NCBI RefSeq assembly: GCF_000742135.1
Contig: NZ_KN046818.1
Span: forward strand, 806,841-870,840
DNA length: 64,000 bases
Origin: Klebsiella pneumoniae
Lineage (GTDB): Bacteria > Pseudomonadota > Gammaproteobacteria > Enterobacterales > Enterobacteriaceae
Direction of reading: 5' to 3'
The notes under the pieces were generated by a model. It had not been told where the DNA came from, did not search any database, and saw only the letters and a program-made list of their open reading frames with translations. This document shows positions 1-8,542 of the stretch, one piece after another (the stretch's first letter is position 1; the number at the start of each line of letters is the position of its first letter). Made by a program: the position numbers and the translations under genes.

Positions 1-706
1 TGGCAGAAAGTGACTCCATAAAGAAGATGTCACGATTTTCCTTAGTGCAATCTATCTCTATATCAGAGAGCATTATTCGCGCATGAGAAAACAATTCCGG
101 GTCCGGATAGTCATCTCCCAACGCATAAATCTTGCATTTATTCATTGTGCCTAATGGTTTTGGTTCTTCATTTCTCTCGCGGGCTAATATAGTTATTATA
201 GTAATTATTAAAAGCAAGATAAAAATGAGCGCCAGAATTGGTTTCAACACACGATGCAGTTCCTTTTTGCCGTATGATCCCGCAGGCTTTTTTATCATTT
301 TTTTCTGGACTACTGAGTCTTCCGTAATATCATTTCTTCCAAAGCCGTCAGTTGATGTATCTAGCTCTTTGTTTTTAGTTTCAGGATGAATTTCAGCCTC
401 CATTTTAAAACCAACCCTCGGCACCGTGATCAAAATATCTTTATTTATCCCAAGTGCTTCGAAAGCTTTTCTTAATTCACTAATATGGTTGCTTAAGGTT
501 GCACTAGAGGGAGAGAATCCGTAATCCTCCCAGACGTGCTTGATGAGCGTCTCTCGTGGCATCTCATTTTTATTGTTTTTTATGAGTTCGATTAACAAAC
601 GAGTGGCTGGCTTGGATAACTCAATCGTAAGTTGGTCCTTATTTCTAAGTTTTAATAATCTACTGTCCGGATCGAAAGTGATAGTAAAATTTATTATGTA
701 TTTCAT
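1..706 (-). CDS. Membrane-anchored winged-helix transcriptional regulator (CadC/ToxR-like), C-terminus beyond the window
   Basis: The frame is open from an ATG at 706 to the window edge, giving the first 235 residues. Residues 1-105 read as an OmpR/ToxR-type winged helix, with a recognition-helix region near SSATLSNHISELRKAFE and a wing ending VPRVGF. A basic linker is followed by one hydrophobic segment at about residues 155-174, then a presumably periplasmic domain with cysteines near 191 and 220. This is the architecture of one-component membrane regulators such as CadC. The gene diverges from the fimbrial operon starting at 1144, so it probably controls that operon (inference). Signal and target are unknown and the sensor domain is incomplete here. 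Confidence 0.85.
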   Translation of the reverse strand, partial: MKYIINFTITFDPDSRLLKLRNKDQLTIELSKPATRLLIELIKNNKNEMPRETLIKHVWEDYGFSPSSATLSNHISELRKAFEALGINKDILITVPRVGFKMEAEIHPETKNKELDTSTDGFGRNDITEDSVVQKKMIKKPAGSYGKKELHRVLKPILALIFILLLIITIITILARERNEEPKPLGTMNKCKIYALGDDYPDPELFSHARIMLSDIEIDCTKENRDIFFMESLSA

Positions 707-1143
707 AAGGATACTCTCTCTTTTTTGGAGCAGGAGCTGAATCCAAACCAAAAAAATAAGGTTCATCTTAGGTTAAGGGTTGTAAAATTTATTGGATAAG
801 AAACTACCCGTCAACTGGTTTTTAGCAGTTTTTTTTCTGACGTGAATTTAGTCGAAAATTAGTGAGAGTATTTATTTAATCATTTACGAACATTAAGTTT
901 TTTAATCTAATAAAATGTTTTTTATTGTGTTTTTTTTTGGTGATTTTATCTAATTTTGGCCAATTAAATAGATTATTAAGCTATTTTGTTTTTTTTGGGT
1001 TACCATGTTGTGCAGTTGCCGGAAGTCATAACATTGCAAGCAGGAAGATGCATTTTCACCATCCTCTCGCTGTATGTTTGGCATCGAAATAATGGCAGCT
1101 TCACCAATATGTGGGACAGACCTTTATTAAGGAAAAAGTGAAA
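707..1143. promoter_or_regulatory. AT-rich divergent intergenic region upstream of the fimbrial operon
   Basis: This stretch of about 440 bases separates the divergent regulator from the major pilin gene. It is very AT-rich, with long T tracts around 930-950 and 985-1000, as expected of bent, H-NS-bound fimbrial promoters (inference). I see no paired inverted repeats that would suggest a fim-type invertible switch and no open frame of note. A ribosome binding site (aaggaaa) lies just before the pilin start. Confidence 0.5.
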
Positions 1144-1680
1144 ATGAAACTGAATAAAATTGTGATGGCATTAGTTTTGGCATTTAGTACTGTCTCTGGC
1201 GCACAGGCAGCAGACCAGGGTCATGGTAAAGTTACCTTTACAGGCTCTATTATTGATGCTCCTTGTTCTATTACTCCACAATCTATTGATCAAACTGTGG
1301 ATTTAGGGCAGATCTCAAAGGAAGCTTTACTCAGTGGAGGGAAATCTACTCCTCGTAATTTCTCCATTGGCCTGGAAAACTGTTCTTTCGGCTCACCTGC
1401 AACTAAAAATAAGGTTCAGGTTACCTTTACGGGTATGGAGTCTGCAGCTAAGAATGGTCTTCTGGGGATTACCGGAACTGCTAAAGGTGCCAGTGTTGCC
1501 ATTACTCAGGCAGATGGTCAAATCATCAAGCTGGGGGTACCAACTAAAGAGCAGGTATTACAGGACGGTAATAACACGTTAAGTTTTGCTGCTTACTTAC
1601 AAGGCGATGGTGACTCAACTAACGTTGTTACTGAGGGAGAATTTCAGGCAGTAACTGATTTCACACTGGCCTATAACTAA
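1144..1680 (+). CDS. Major fimbrial subunit (type 1/Pap-family pilin)
   Basis: The 178-residue product has a signal peptide ending near AQA (residue 22), the paired pilin cysteines at residues 41 and 80, and a C-terminal beta strand ending FTLAYN with the penultimate aromatic used for donor-strand exchange. An ATG 33 bases upstream (1111) is in frame, but it would put hydrophilic residues before the signal peptide, and 1144 has the ribosome binding site. First gene of the fimbrial cluster, followed by a hairpin terminator, so it is likely made in excess over the downstream assembly genes. Closest in type to PapA/MrpA shaft pilins (family knowledge). Confidence 0.92.
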   Translation: MKLNKIVMALVLAFSTVSGAQAADQGHGKVTFTGSIIDAPCSITPQSIDQTVDLGQISKEALLSGGKSTPRNFSIGLENCSFGSPATKNKVQVTFTGMESAAKNGLLGITGTAKGASVAITQADGQIIKLGVPTKEQVLQDGNNTLSFAAYLQGDGDSTNVVTEGEFQAVTDFTLAYN

Positions 1681-1721
1681 AATATATTTTGTGTAAATAT
1701 TAATCTTCTATGTGCATGTAA

Positions 1722-1749
1722 ATGCATGCGATAAATCGCATGCATTTTT
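1722..1749 (+). terminator. Rho-independent terminator after the major pilin gene
   Basis: An 11-bp perfect stem (arms atgcatgcgat and atcgcatgcat around a 2-base centre) is followed by a short T run. It lies between the pilin gene and the next subunit gene, where Pap-like operons also carry an attenuating hairpin. Confidence 0.75.
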
Positions 1750-1779
1750 AGAAGGATATACAAAATATGGAGTGTATTT

Positions 1780-2316
1780 ATGGGGCTGTTCAACGCTACT
1801 TTAGTAATGGTTTCTTACCTGTTTATCTCCTTTTTTGGGGTTGTCCTGGCAAAAGAAAACTCTTTTATATTGGGACGGGTAAACATGCAAGGAGCCATTA
1901 TTGACACTGCATGCACTATTAGTTTTGGAAATCAAAAGCAAACCATTGACATGGGTATGTTATCCTTGTCTGAACTTGTTCATCATGGAACAAGCCGCAG
2001 CTGGTTTTTCTCAATTAAATAAACTAACTGTATGTCTGGATATAATAAAACTGATAGCTTAAAAAAATTCAATGTTACTTTTGATGGTGAGCGTGATGGA
2101 AAATCATTTGGTATTAAAGGTGATGCCACTGGCGTGGCACTCCAAATTATCGATACTCATGGGCGTGTAATAGAGCCAGGGAAGTCTATGCCATTAATAG
2201 ATTCCAGTCCAGAATATAATCAATTGGATTATGCCATCAGATTGATTACTGATAGGCAGACATTAAAATCTGGAATTTTCTGGTCTCACATTAAATTTAG
2301 ACTTGATTATTTCTAG
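1780..2316 (+). pseudogene. PapH/MrpB-like fimbrial subunit interrupted by one in-frame stop
   Basis: Two open segments (1780-2022 and 2032-2316) are in the same frame, separated only by an ochre TAA at 2020-2022. Read through, they give one pilin-like product of about 178 residues: N-terminal signal peptide, cysteine in DTACTIS, second cysteine in TNCMSG, and C-terminal strand ending FRLDYF. The intact pilin next door reads FSIGLENC at the matching place, where this one reads FSIK-stop-TNC, so a leucine codon (TTA) probably became TAA. Position between the major pilin and the usher matches PapH or MrpB, which stop growth and anchor the fibre (family knowledge). The ribosome binding site (ggag) before 1780 is intact. 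Confidence 0.82.
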
Positions 2317-2381
2317 TTAATTTCCTGACAGGCTTATTTTGCCTCGTGCTATAGTTCTATTTATACTGGAAAGGTAATGGC

Positions 2382-4940
2382 ATGGTGTTTTGTTCTCTTG
2401 GAAAAATTGCGAATGTACATTCGTTAGGATTATTTATTTTTGTTTCATTAAGTCCTTTAGTTATGAAGGCTTATGCAACAGATAATATTCAATTTAACAC
2501 AGATGTATTGGATGTTCGCGACCGAAAGAACATTGATTTGAGCCAATTTTCGCGAAGTGGTTACATCATGCCTGGAACCTACGACATGGTTGTTCATATC
2601 AATAAGAATACTCTACCGGAGCAAGAAATTCCCTTTTATGAGCCGGATGATGACCCAAATGGCAGTCGCGCCTGCATAAATCCCAAACTGGTTGAACAAC
2701 TTGGACTGAAACCCGGGGTACTGAAAGACCTTGCTTGGTGGCATAAGGGGGGATGCCTGGACAAGAGAAGTGTGAAGGGAATGGAAATACGAGGCGATCT
2801 TCCAACGACCTCTCTTTACCTGAGTATACCGCAGGCATATTTGGAATACACCGACGAGAACTGGGACCCTCCGTCACGGTGGGATGAAGGCGTTGCGGGC
2901 TTGTTGCTGGATTACAATCTCAACGCCAGCAGTCAACACCAGCAGAGTGAGGGCAGCAATACCCAAGCTCTCAGTGGTAATGGAACAGCGGGAGGAAATC
3001 TAGGTAGTTGGCGTTTTCGAGCCGACTGGCAGGCCAATTTAGATCATAGCAACGGTTCGGAACAGTCGACACAAAAACAGTTCGACTTGAGTCGTTACTA
3101 CGCTTACCGGGCAATACCGGGTTTGCACTCAAAGTTGACACTGGGAGAAAACTACCTTGACTCGGGAATGTTTGACAGTTTTCGCTTTACCGGTGTGAGT
3201 TTGATTTCAGATGACAATATGCTGCCACCTAACTTGCGTGGTTATGCTCCGGAAGTTACGGGAATAGCGAAGACTAATGCAAAGGTTATTATCAGTCAGC
3301 AGGGGAGAGTGCTTTACGAGACCTCAGTGGCCTCGGGGCCGTTCCGCATTCAGGATATTAACGAAGCTGTGAGCGGTGAACTGAACGTCCGGGTGGAAGA
3401 GCAGGACGGTGGTGTGCAGGAGTTTGTAGTCAATACTGCGAATATCCCATACCTGACGCGGCCAGGCTCGGTGCGATTCAAATTAACTATGGGAAAACCA
3501 TCAGATTGGCAACATCATTTACGCGATCCGATGTTCGGTACCGGCGAATTATCCTGGGGGATCAGTAACGGTTGGTCTTTGTATGGTGGAATTCTGAGGG
3601 GCGGGGATTATAACGCTCTATCACTGGGCATCGGACGTGATCTTATGTTCCTGGGAGCGCTGTCATTTGACGCAACACATTCGCGTGTTCGTCTGCCCTG
3701 GGAAGATCTTACGCTCAATGGGGATTCTTATCGACTGAGTTATTCGAAAAACTTCGACGAGTACGATAGCCAGGTAACTTTTGCAGGTTACCGCTTTTCA
3801 GAACAAGACTTCATGACCATGAGTGAGTATCTGGACGCACGATCTTATGGTACACGCAGCAATGGCAATGGCAAAGAGATGTACACCGTCAACTTAAACA
3901 AACATTTTCGCAAATTGGAACTCAGTAGCTATATCAACTTTAGCCGAGAAACCTATTGGGACCGGCCAACTACAGACCGCTATAACATTACCTTATCACA
4001 TTATTTTGATTTAGGACGGTTCCGTGGTGTGAGTATATCGTTATCGGCTTATCGCAATCAGTACAATGGAACCGAAGATAATGGGGCTTACGTATCCATG
4101 TCAATTCCGTGGAGTGATAGTTCGACGGTTAGCTACAACGCGATGGTCAGCCATAACGACAATACCCATCGGGTTGGATATTACGACCGTGTTGACGAAC
4201 ACAACAACTATCAATTGAGTGCAGGGAACTCCAGCAGAGGAGTGAGCGTGAGCGGTTATTACAGCCATGAAGGTGACATGGCACGCATGAGTGCCAATGC
4301 CAGCTACCAGGATGGTCGTTACAGTGCCATCGGTTTAACAATGCAGGGCGGACTCACTCTCACTTCCGAAGGCGGTGCAATGCACCGCTCTGGAATGATG
4401 GGGGGGACGAGGATGCTAATTGATACTGAAGGTGTTCCGGACGTACCGGTCCGTGGCTATGGCAGTACCAGCCGTACCAATGCCTGGGGCAAGGCGGTAA
4501 TTAGTGACGTTAACAGCTATTACCGAAACAAGGCAAGCATTGATTTGAACCAGTTGGGTGACAACATTGAAGCCACTGTGTCGGTGGTACAGGCTACGCT
4601 GACTGAAGGGGCGATTGGTTACAGAAAATTTGATGTAATTTCTGGCGCTAAAGCGATGGCAGCTATAAAGCTGGCTGATGGCAGTGAACCACCGTTCGGT
4701 GCGACTGTTATAAATAAGCGAAAGCAGGAGACGGGTATCGTCAATGAAAGTGGAAACGTTTATTTAAGCGGTATTAATGCCGGAGAAACCATGGTGGTGC
4801 ATTGGGGAGGCTCAGCACAGTGTGAAGTGAGGATGCCTGCACTTCTGCAACCAGATATGTTGATGAATACATTGCGACTACTGTGTAAGCCGCTTGATGG
4901 GGGCATACCTGGCGCCGACGATATTAAGCCGGCTGCGTGA
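2382..4940 (+). CDS. Fimbrial outer-membrane usher, PapC type
   Basis: The 852-residue product has a signal sequence ending near residue 33, then FNTDVLD and DxxKNIDLSQF at the mature start, which is the N-terminal chaperone-binding domain of PapC-class ushers. Further landmarks are NLNASSQ, LTLGENYLDSGMFDSFRFTG, MLPPNLRGYAPEVTGIA and the plug region, a long beta-barrel, and a C-terminal domain with two cysteines near the end (CEVRM and LLC). Length fits the family (800-880). It secretes and assembles pilins delivered by the chaperone encoded 85 bases downstream. No frame damage is visible. Confidence 0.95.
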   Translation: MVFCSLGKIANVHSLGLFIFVSLSPLVMKAYATDNIQFNTDVLDVRDRKNIDLSQFSRSGYIMPGTYDMVVHINKNTLPEQEIPFYEPDDDPNGSRACINPKLVEQLGLKPGVLKDLAWWHKGGCLDKRSVKGMEIRGDLPTTSLYLSIPQAYLEYTDENWDPPSRWDEGVAGLLLDYNLNASSQHQQSEGSNTQALSGNGTAGGNLGSWRFRADWQANLDHSNGSEQSTQKQFDLSRYYAYRAIPGLHSKLTLGENYLDSGMFDSFRFTGVSLISDDNMLPPNLRGYAPEVTGIAKTNAKVIISQQGRVLYETSVASGPFRIQDINEAVSGELNVRVEEQDGGVQEFVVNTANIPYLTRPGSVRFKLTMGKPSDWQHHLRDPMFGTGELSWGISNGWSLYGGILRGGDYNALSLGIGRDLMFLGALSFDATHSRVRLPWEDLTLNGDSYRLSYSKNFDEYDSQVTFAGYRFSEQDFMTMSEYLDARSYGTRSNGNGKEMYTVNLNKHFRKLELSSYINFSRETYWDRPTTDRYNITLSHYFDLGRFRGVSISLSAYRNQYNGTEDNGAYVSMSIPWSDSSTVSYNAMVSHNDNTHRVGYYDRVDEHNNYQLSAGNSSRGVSVSGYYSHEGDMARMSANASYQDGRYSAIGLTMQGGLTLTSEGGAMHRSGMMGGTRMLIDTEGVPDVPVRGYGSTSRTNAWGKAVISDVNSYYRNKASIDLNQLGDNIEATVSVVQATLTEGAIGYRKFDVISGAKAMAAIKLADGSEPPFGATVINKRKQETGIVNESGNVYLSGINAGETMVVHWGGSAQCEVRMPALLQPDMLMNTLRLLCKPLDGGIPGADDIKPAA

Positions 4941-5025
4941 TAACAACCATGCGTCGCGAAGTGGCGAGAGCTGCTTAAGATCTTAACTAACAATATTCAC
5001 AGGCCTCCGTTATGGGGAAGAAATA

Positions 5026-5808
5026 ATGCAGAACAATTTACGGAACACGATAATTACTTCTCACAGCAGCACCTTCTCGAGGGCATTGTTTACCATCGCC
5101 CTTTTCGGAGGGATGATAGTCCAGAATACGCAAGCGGCCATTGCGCTGGACCGCACTCGAGTGATTTTTGACGGCAGCCAGAAGTCGGTGAGCTTGAACA
5201 TCAGCAACCAGAACAAACAGTTACCGTATTTAGCACAGGGCTGGATTGAAGATGAGCAGGGCAATAAAATCCAGAGTCCGCTAACAGTACTTCCTCCGGT
5301 GCAACGCATCGAACCGGGTAAGCCGAGCCAGGTAAAAATCCAGGGAATGCCAGCGACAAAAAACCTGCCGCAGGACCGTGAGACAGTCTATTACTTCAAC
5401 CTGCGAGAAATCCCGCCAAAGAGTAACAAGCCGAATACGCTACAAATTGCGTTGCAAACGCGCATCAAGCTGTTCTACCGCCCAGCAGCTATTGCGATGG
5501 TCAAAAACGCACCGCCACCGCAGGAGCAACTGACCTTGCGTAAGGAAAACGACAAGTATGTAGTCATCAATCCGACAGCGTATTACATAACTTTGGTAGA
5601 TGCTGCCACTAAAAAAGACGGTTTGGGTATCAAAAACTTCGAGCCTGTGATGGTGCCGCCAAAGAGCAGCTTACCTCTACGGGTGAGCGTGGCGGAGATG
5701 GGTAATAGTCCTGTGCTGACCTACGTTAATGATTATGGTGGTCGACCACAACTGAATTTCAGTTGTACTGGCAACTTATGTGCGGTGAAGGCAGTGACGA
5801 AAGCATGA
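5026..5808 (+). CDS. Periplasmic fimbrial chaperone, PapD type
   Basis: The 260-residue product has a long signal region ending near residue 37 and a mature start AIALDRTR, which places an arginine at mature position 8, the PapD subunit-anchoring residue. It also keeps KLFYRPAAI, containing the second anchor lysine, DRETVYYFNLREIPP, and the C-terminal domain with a cysteine pair (FSCTGNLC). Two immunoglobulin-like domains are expected. It caps pilins in the periplasm and hands them to the usher encoded just upstream. A ggggaag ribosome binding site precedes the start. Confidence 0.95.
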   Translation: MQNNLRNTIITSHSSTFSRALFTIALFGGMIVQNTQAAIALDRTRVIFDGSQKSVSLNISNQNKQLPYLAQGWIEDEQGNKIQSPLTVLPPVQRIEPGKPSQVKIQGMPATKNLPQDRETVYYFNLREIPPKSNKPNTLQIALQTRIKLFYRPAAIAMVKNAPPPQEQLTLRKENDKYVVINPTAYYITLVDAATKKDGLGIKNFEPVMVPPKSSLPLRVSVAEMGNSPVLTYVNDYGGRPQLNFSCTGNLCAVKAVTKA

Positions 5809-5952
5809 CAAAGTGAAAGTTAGCAGAACAGGTGTCATTTATGGGAAGAGGGGCAATATATGGTCATGACCTACAAGGTTGGCATAAGCCAACGGAAGAT
5901 ATGCGGAGGGGTTGAACTGAAGTATTACTGCATATTTGTTAGGGGAGTGCTG

Positions 5953-6528
5953 ATGATCCCGATGATACTGGGAGCAATGGTGTTTTTACTGTCACCAGTA
6001 TATGCCCTGGGACAGGGAAAAGGGGATGTTGAAGGCTCCAGCGGTACACTATTTGTACATGGGGCGTTGACAGAAAGCGCCTGTCGACTCGAGATGGCAA
6101 GCGCGCATCAGGATGTCCTGCTGGGCGAGATTGGAACAGGTCGCTTGCAGAAGATAGGCTCCCGTGGAGAACCTGTCTGGATTGAATTGCATCTGGAAGA
6201 TTGTCTGCGCAGTCCGGTCATTGGTCGCGATAAACGTACAGGCGCTCTCACCTGGTCAGAAGATCAACCAGCAGTAACGGTGAGTTTCCGAGCAATGCGT
6301 GATGTCGATAACCCACAACTGGTGAAGGTGGAGGGAGTCTCTGGATTGGGTCTACGGCTTGTAGATGCGCAGGGAGAAGATGTTCGTCTGGGAAGCAAAG
6401 GGAAACCGCTTTTCCTGAGGCCAGAACAAAACACCCTGAGTTATGCCGTTATACCGGAACGGACATTAGCCAATCTTAACTCAGGCAGTTATATGGCGGT
6501 AGTGGATTTTAATCTGAGTTATGAGTGA
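5953..6528 (+). CDS. Minor fimbrial subunit
   Basis: The frame is open from 5860, but the ATG at 5953 has a strong site (aggggag) and gives a normal signal peptide (MIPMILGAMVFLLSPVYA), so I chose it; an earlier start at 5860 is possible. The 191-residue product has a pilin cysteine in ESACRLE, a second in LEDCLRS, and a C-terminal strand ending VDFNLSYE. This is the layout of linker or adaptor pilins. It overlaps the next frame slightly, indicating co-translation. Precise rank in the tip (PapK-, PapE- or PapF-like) cannot be assigned by eye. Confidence 0.85.
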   Translation: MIPMILGAMVFLLSPVYALGQGKGDVEGSSGTLFVHGALTESACRLEMASAHQDVLLGEIGTGRLQKIGSRGEPVWIELHLEDCLRSPVIGRDKRTGALTWSEDQPAVTVSFRAMRDVDNPQLVKVEGVSGLGLRLVDAQGEDVRLGSKGKPLFLRPEQNTLSYAVIPERTLANLNSGSYMAVVDFNLSYE

Positions 6529-6538
6529 GGTTGGGTTA

Positions 6539-7036
6539 ATGCGAGTGATAACGATACGACGTTTGGTTGTTTTTGCGTTGTGTAACATATTGAGTGGATT
6601 GTCGACTCAGGCAACTGGAGTTCCTAACTCCGCTTTTCTGGTGAAGGTCAATATCGTGAGTCCTCCCTGCATCATCAACAACAACGAGGATATTATCGTT
6701 TCGTTTGGAGAAATGATGGCCACTCGTGTTGATGGAAATCACTACCGTGTGCCGGTGAATTATACGCTGGACTGCAAAAATACTTCTTCCCGCGCAATGA
6801 AGTTGCAGATGCAGGGTTCCAGTACGAGCTTTGACGGTACATTGCTCGGAACCGATAATCCGGCGCTGGGCATTAAAATACTCAACGACGCGACTCCATT
6901 ATCTGTCAATACCTGGATGAATTTCACGTACCCCGACAAACCCGAACTTTGGGCTGTCCCAGTGAAACATAGTGGGGTAACTCTCTCGACGGGAGAATTC
7001 TTTGCGGTTGCCACATTGAAAATAGATTACCAGTAA
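6539..7036 (+). CDS. Minor fimbrial subunit (tip or adaptor pilin)
   Basis: The start at 6539 is chosen over an in-frame ATG at 6521, which overlaps the upstream stop, because gagg lies at good spacing and a signal peptide follows directly. The 165-residue product has the paired cysteines (SPPCIIN and LDCKNTS), short pilin strands, and a C-terminus FAVATLKIDYQ ready for donor-strand exchange. It resembles PapF/MrpF-type small pilins that join the shaft to the adhesin (family knowledge; exact member uncertain). Confidence 0.83.
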   Translation: MRVITIRRLVVFALCNILSGLSTQATGVPNSAFLVKVNIVSPPCIINNNEDIIVSFGEMMATRVDGNHYRVPVNYTLDCKNTSSRAMKLQMQGSSTSFDGTLLGTDNPALGIKILNDATPLSVNTWMNFTYPDKPELWAVPVKHSGVTLSTGEFFAVATLKIDYQ

Positions 7037-7117
7037 TATGAGCATAACATAAGTAGAACGATAAAGTTCCAGCTGCTGTCCTGCGGCCTGGCAGGGACTA
7101 AGAAGATGGCATAGGCC

Positions 7118-7288
7118 ATGGATGATAATGGAGACGCGACCTTTCTCTGCATTCATATAGTATCGCAGCCGTATACCATCAGTGATATCGATAGAATAGA
7201 CATTAACTTTGATGAACGAGTAAATGTTAACAAGGTGGAAAGAACAAACTATCGAAAATATCAGGAAGTGGTTCTCGAGCATTATTGA
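7118..7288 (+). CDS. Possible small protein, 56 residues, within the fimbrial cluster
   Basis: An ATG frame of 57 codons lies in the 346-base gap between the minor pilin and the tip adhesin gene. It contains PYTISDIDRIDINFDE and ends EVVLEHY. No clear ribosome binding site is visible and I do not recognise it; it could be the decayed tail of a lost fimbrial gene. The rest of the gap (7037-7117 and 7289-7382) holds nothing I can assign. Confidence 0.28.
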   Translation: MDDNGDATFLCIHIVSQPYTISDIDRIDINFDERVNVNKVERTNYRKYQEVVLEHY

Positions 7289-7382
7289 TGCATAAGAAAA
7301 CATTGGCTGTCCTTGCAGGTATTTTGGCCAAGATATGTCATGGATGAGTAAAATCAGATTTTTACGAAGAAGGGGCACAGAA

Positions 7383-8180
7383 ATGAAGTGGATGACTAAG
7401 TATATATTCAGAGGCTGGGGAGCAGTTCTAACGTGGGGAATAGCTTGTGGTGCGAGTGCTGAACTTCCGGCATGGTTGAGTACAAGTGATATACCAACAT
7501 TGGCTGAACCGATGAATGTGTCACCACCAAACGATATTGGACTAACGCGTACGACTCTTGATGTCTTTACCTGCAGTGCCGGGAATATGAGTGCAAATAT
7601 AATAAGAACCCTATGGCGAGGTACAGTAAAGTATTTGTACCCGAAAAATGGCCCTGCTGCTATCTTAAGCTCGTTGCATATATTAACGAGTCCCATGTCG
7701 CCGATGCAGAGACCGTATTCCGAAAATTACTGCAACGGAAGAAGAGACGGGGTTTATGTCGGCATCTGGATAAGCATCGGAGATACTAATCCTACTAAGG
7801 TCGGGACCACCTACTGGGCTGAGCAAGTGCAAGCAGAACCTGTTCAGTGCTGGATTACGGCATCAAATGTTGATTTAGGGGACTTTCAACCGGGGACACA
7901 GTCACCTGCTATTGCTATCCCAACTACCCTGGTATGCGATGGAGATGCAGATTTATCTGTCACAATACAGTCACTAGAAGGTAAAGAAATACTAACCTTC
8001 AGCCCAGGGGTTACCGGACTGATGACTGTGGGACGTTCTTCTGTTTCGAATACCACTAAATTATCTGTCAAGCGGTATGTATCAGTAGATCCCTTGGCAT
8101 CGGTGCGGTTGACCGTACTCCCTGGGGCAAAACCCGGTGCTTACGAAGCCTATGGCGTGATATATGTTACGGTGCAATAA
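7383..8180 (+). CDS. Probable two-domain fimbrial tip adhesin
   Basis: From the ATG at 7383 (agaagggg upstream) the product is 265 residues with a signal peptide ending GASA near residue 26. The frame also extends upstream to 7335, but that would add a basic leader. The first half (about 27-155) has cysteines in FTCSAG and NYCNG and no recognised fold. The second half, from PVQCWITASNVDLGDF to the end VIYVTVQ, reads as a pilin domain with a cysteine pair (QCW and VCDG). That two-domain plan, last in a Pap-like operon, is what tip adhesins such as MrpH and PapG show. Receptor unknown; only one histidine is visible in the N-domain, so an MrpH-type zinc site looks absent. Confidence 0.68.
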   Translation: MKWMTKYIFRGWGAVLTWGIACGASAELPAWLSTSDIPTLAEPMNVSPPNDIGLTRTTLDVFTCSAGNMSANIIRTLWRGTVKYLYPKNGPAAILSSLHILTSPMSPMQRPYSENYCNGRRDGVYVGIWISIGDTNPTKVGTTYWAEQVQAEPVQCWITASNVDLGDFQPGTQSPAIAIPTTLVCDGDADLSVTIQSLEGKEILTFSPGVTGLMTVGRSSVSNTTKLSVKRYVSVDPLASVRLTVLPGAKPGAYEAYGVIYVTVQ

Positions 8181-8542
8181 ATATGAGAACAGGAAAGGCG
8201 GATTCACCTTGAGGTTCTGGTTGTGCAGGAAATAAATATATACATCACTGTCTAGCTATGTGAAATTATGTATCCGAACAACTAAAAATATCTACCAGTG
8301 CATTTTAAAGGTTAATTACCATCGAAACTACAAATATTTTAGATGGTTATTAAAATGCTCTGCATAAATTTAAATACACAAAAGTTAGTCAACTATTGCT
8401 TAAACGAGAAAAACCTAAAATGACACTGTATTTATTAATTAACTCGCTGAGTTGGCATTGATTTTGATAAATCGCACAACCCTCCAAAGATTGAGTTGCC
8501 AGATAGAAAATCAGTAGTTAGCCTAAAAAAAGAATAAACTGA
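8181..8542. other. Intergenic stretch, no gene seen
   Basis: This AT-rich gap of about 360 bases separates the adhesin from the next gene on the same strand. It has no convincing open frame or strong hairpin. Promoters for the downstream gene are likely here but cannot be picked with confidence. Confidence 0.4.

Noticed and set aside
707..1143. fim-type invertible promoter switch
   Set aside because: Only a single ttggccaa palindrome is seen; no matching inverted pair and no FimB/FimE-type recombinase gene nearby.
6899..7696. 265-codon minus-strand frame opposite the minor pilin and adhesin genes
   Set aside because: It overlaps two supported genes on the other strand and has no ribosome binding site or domain.
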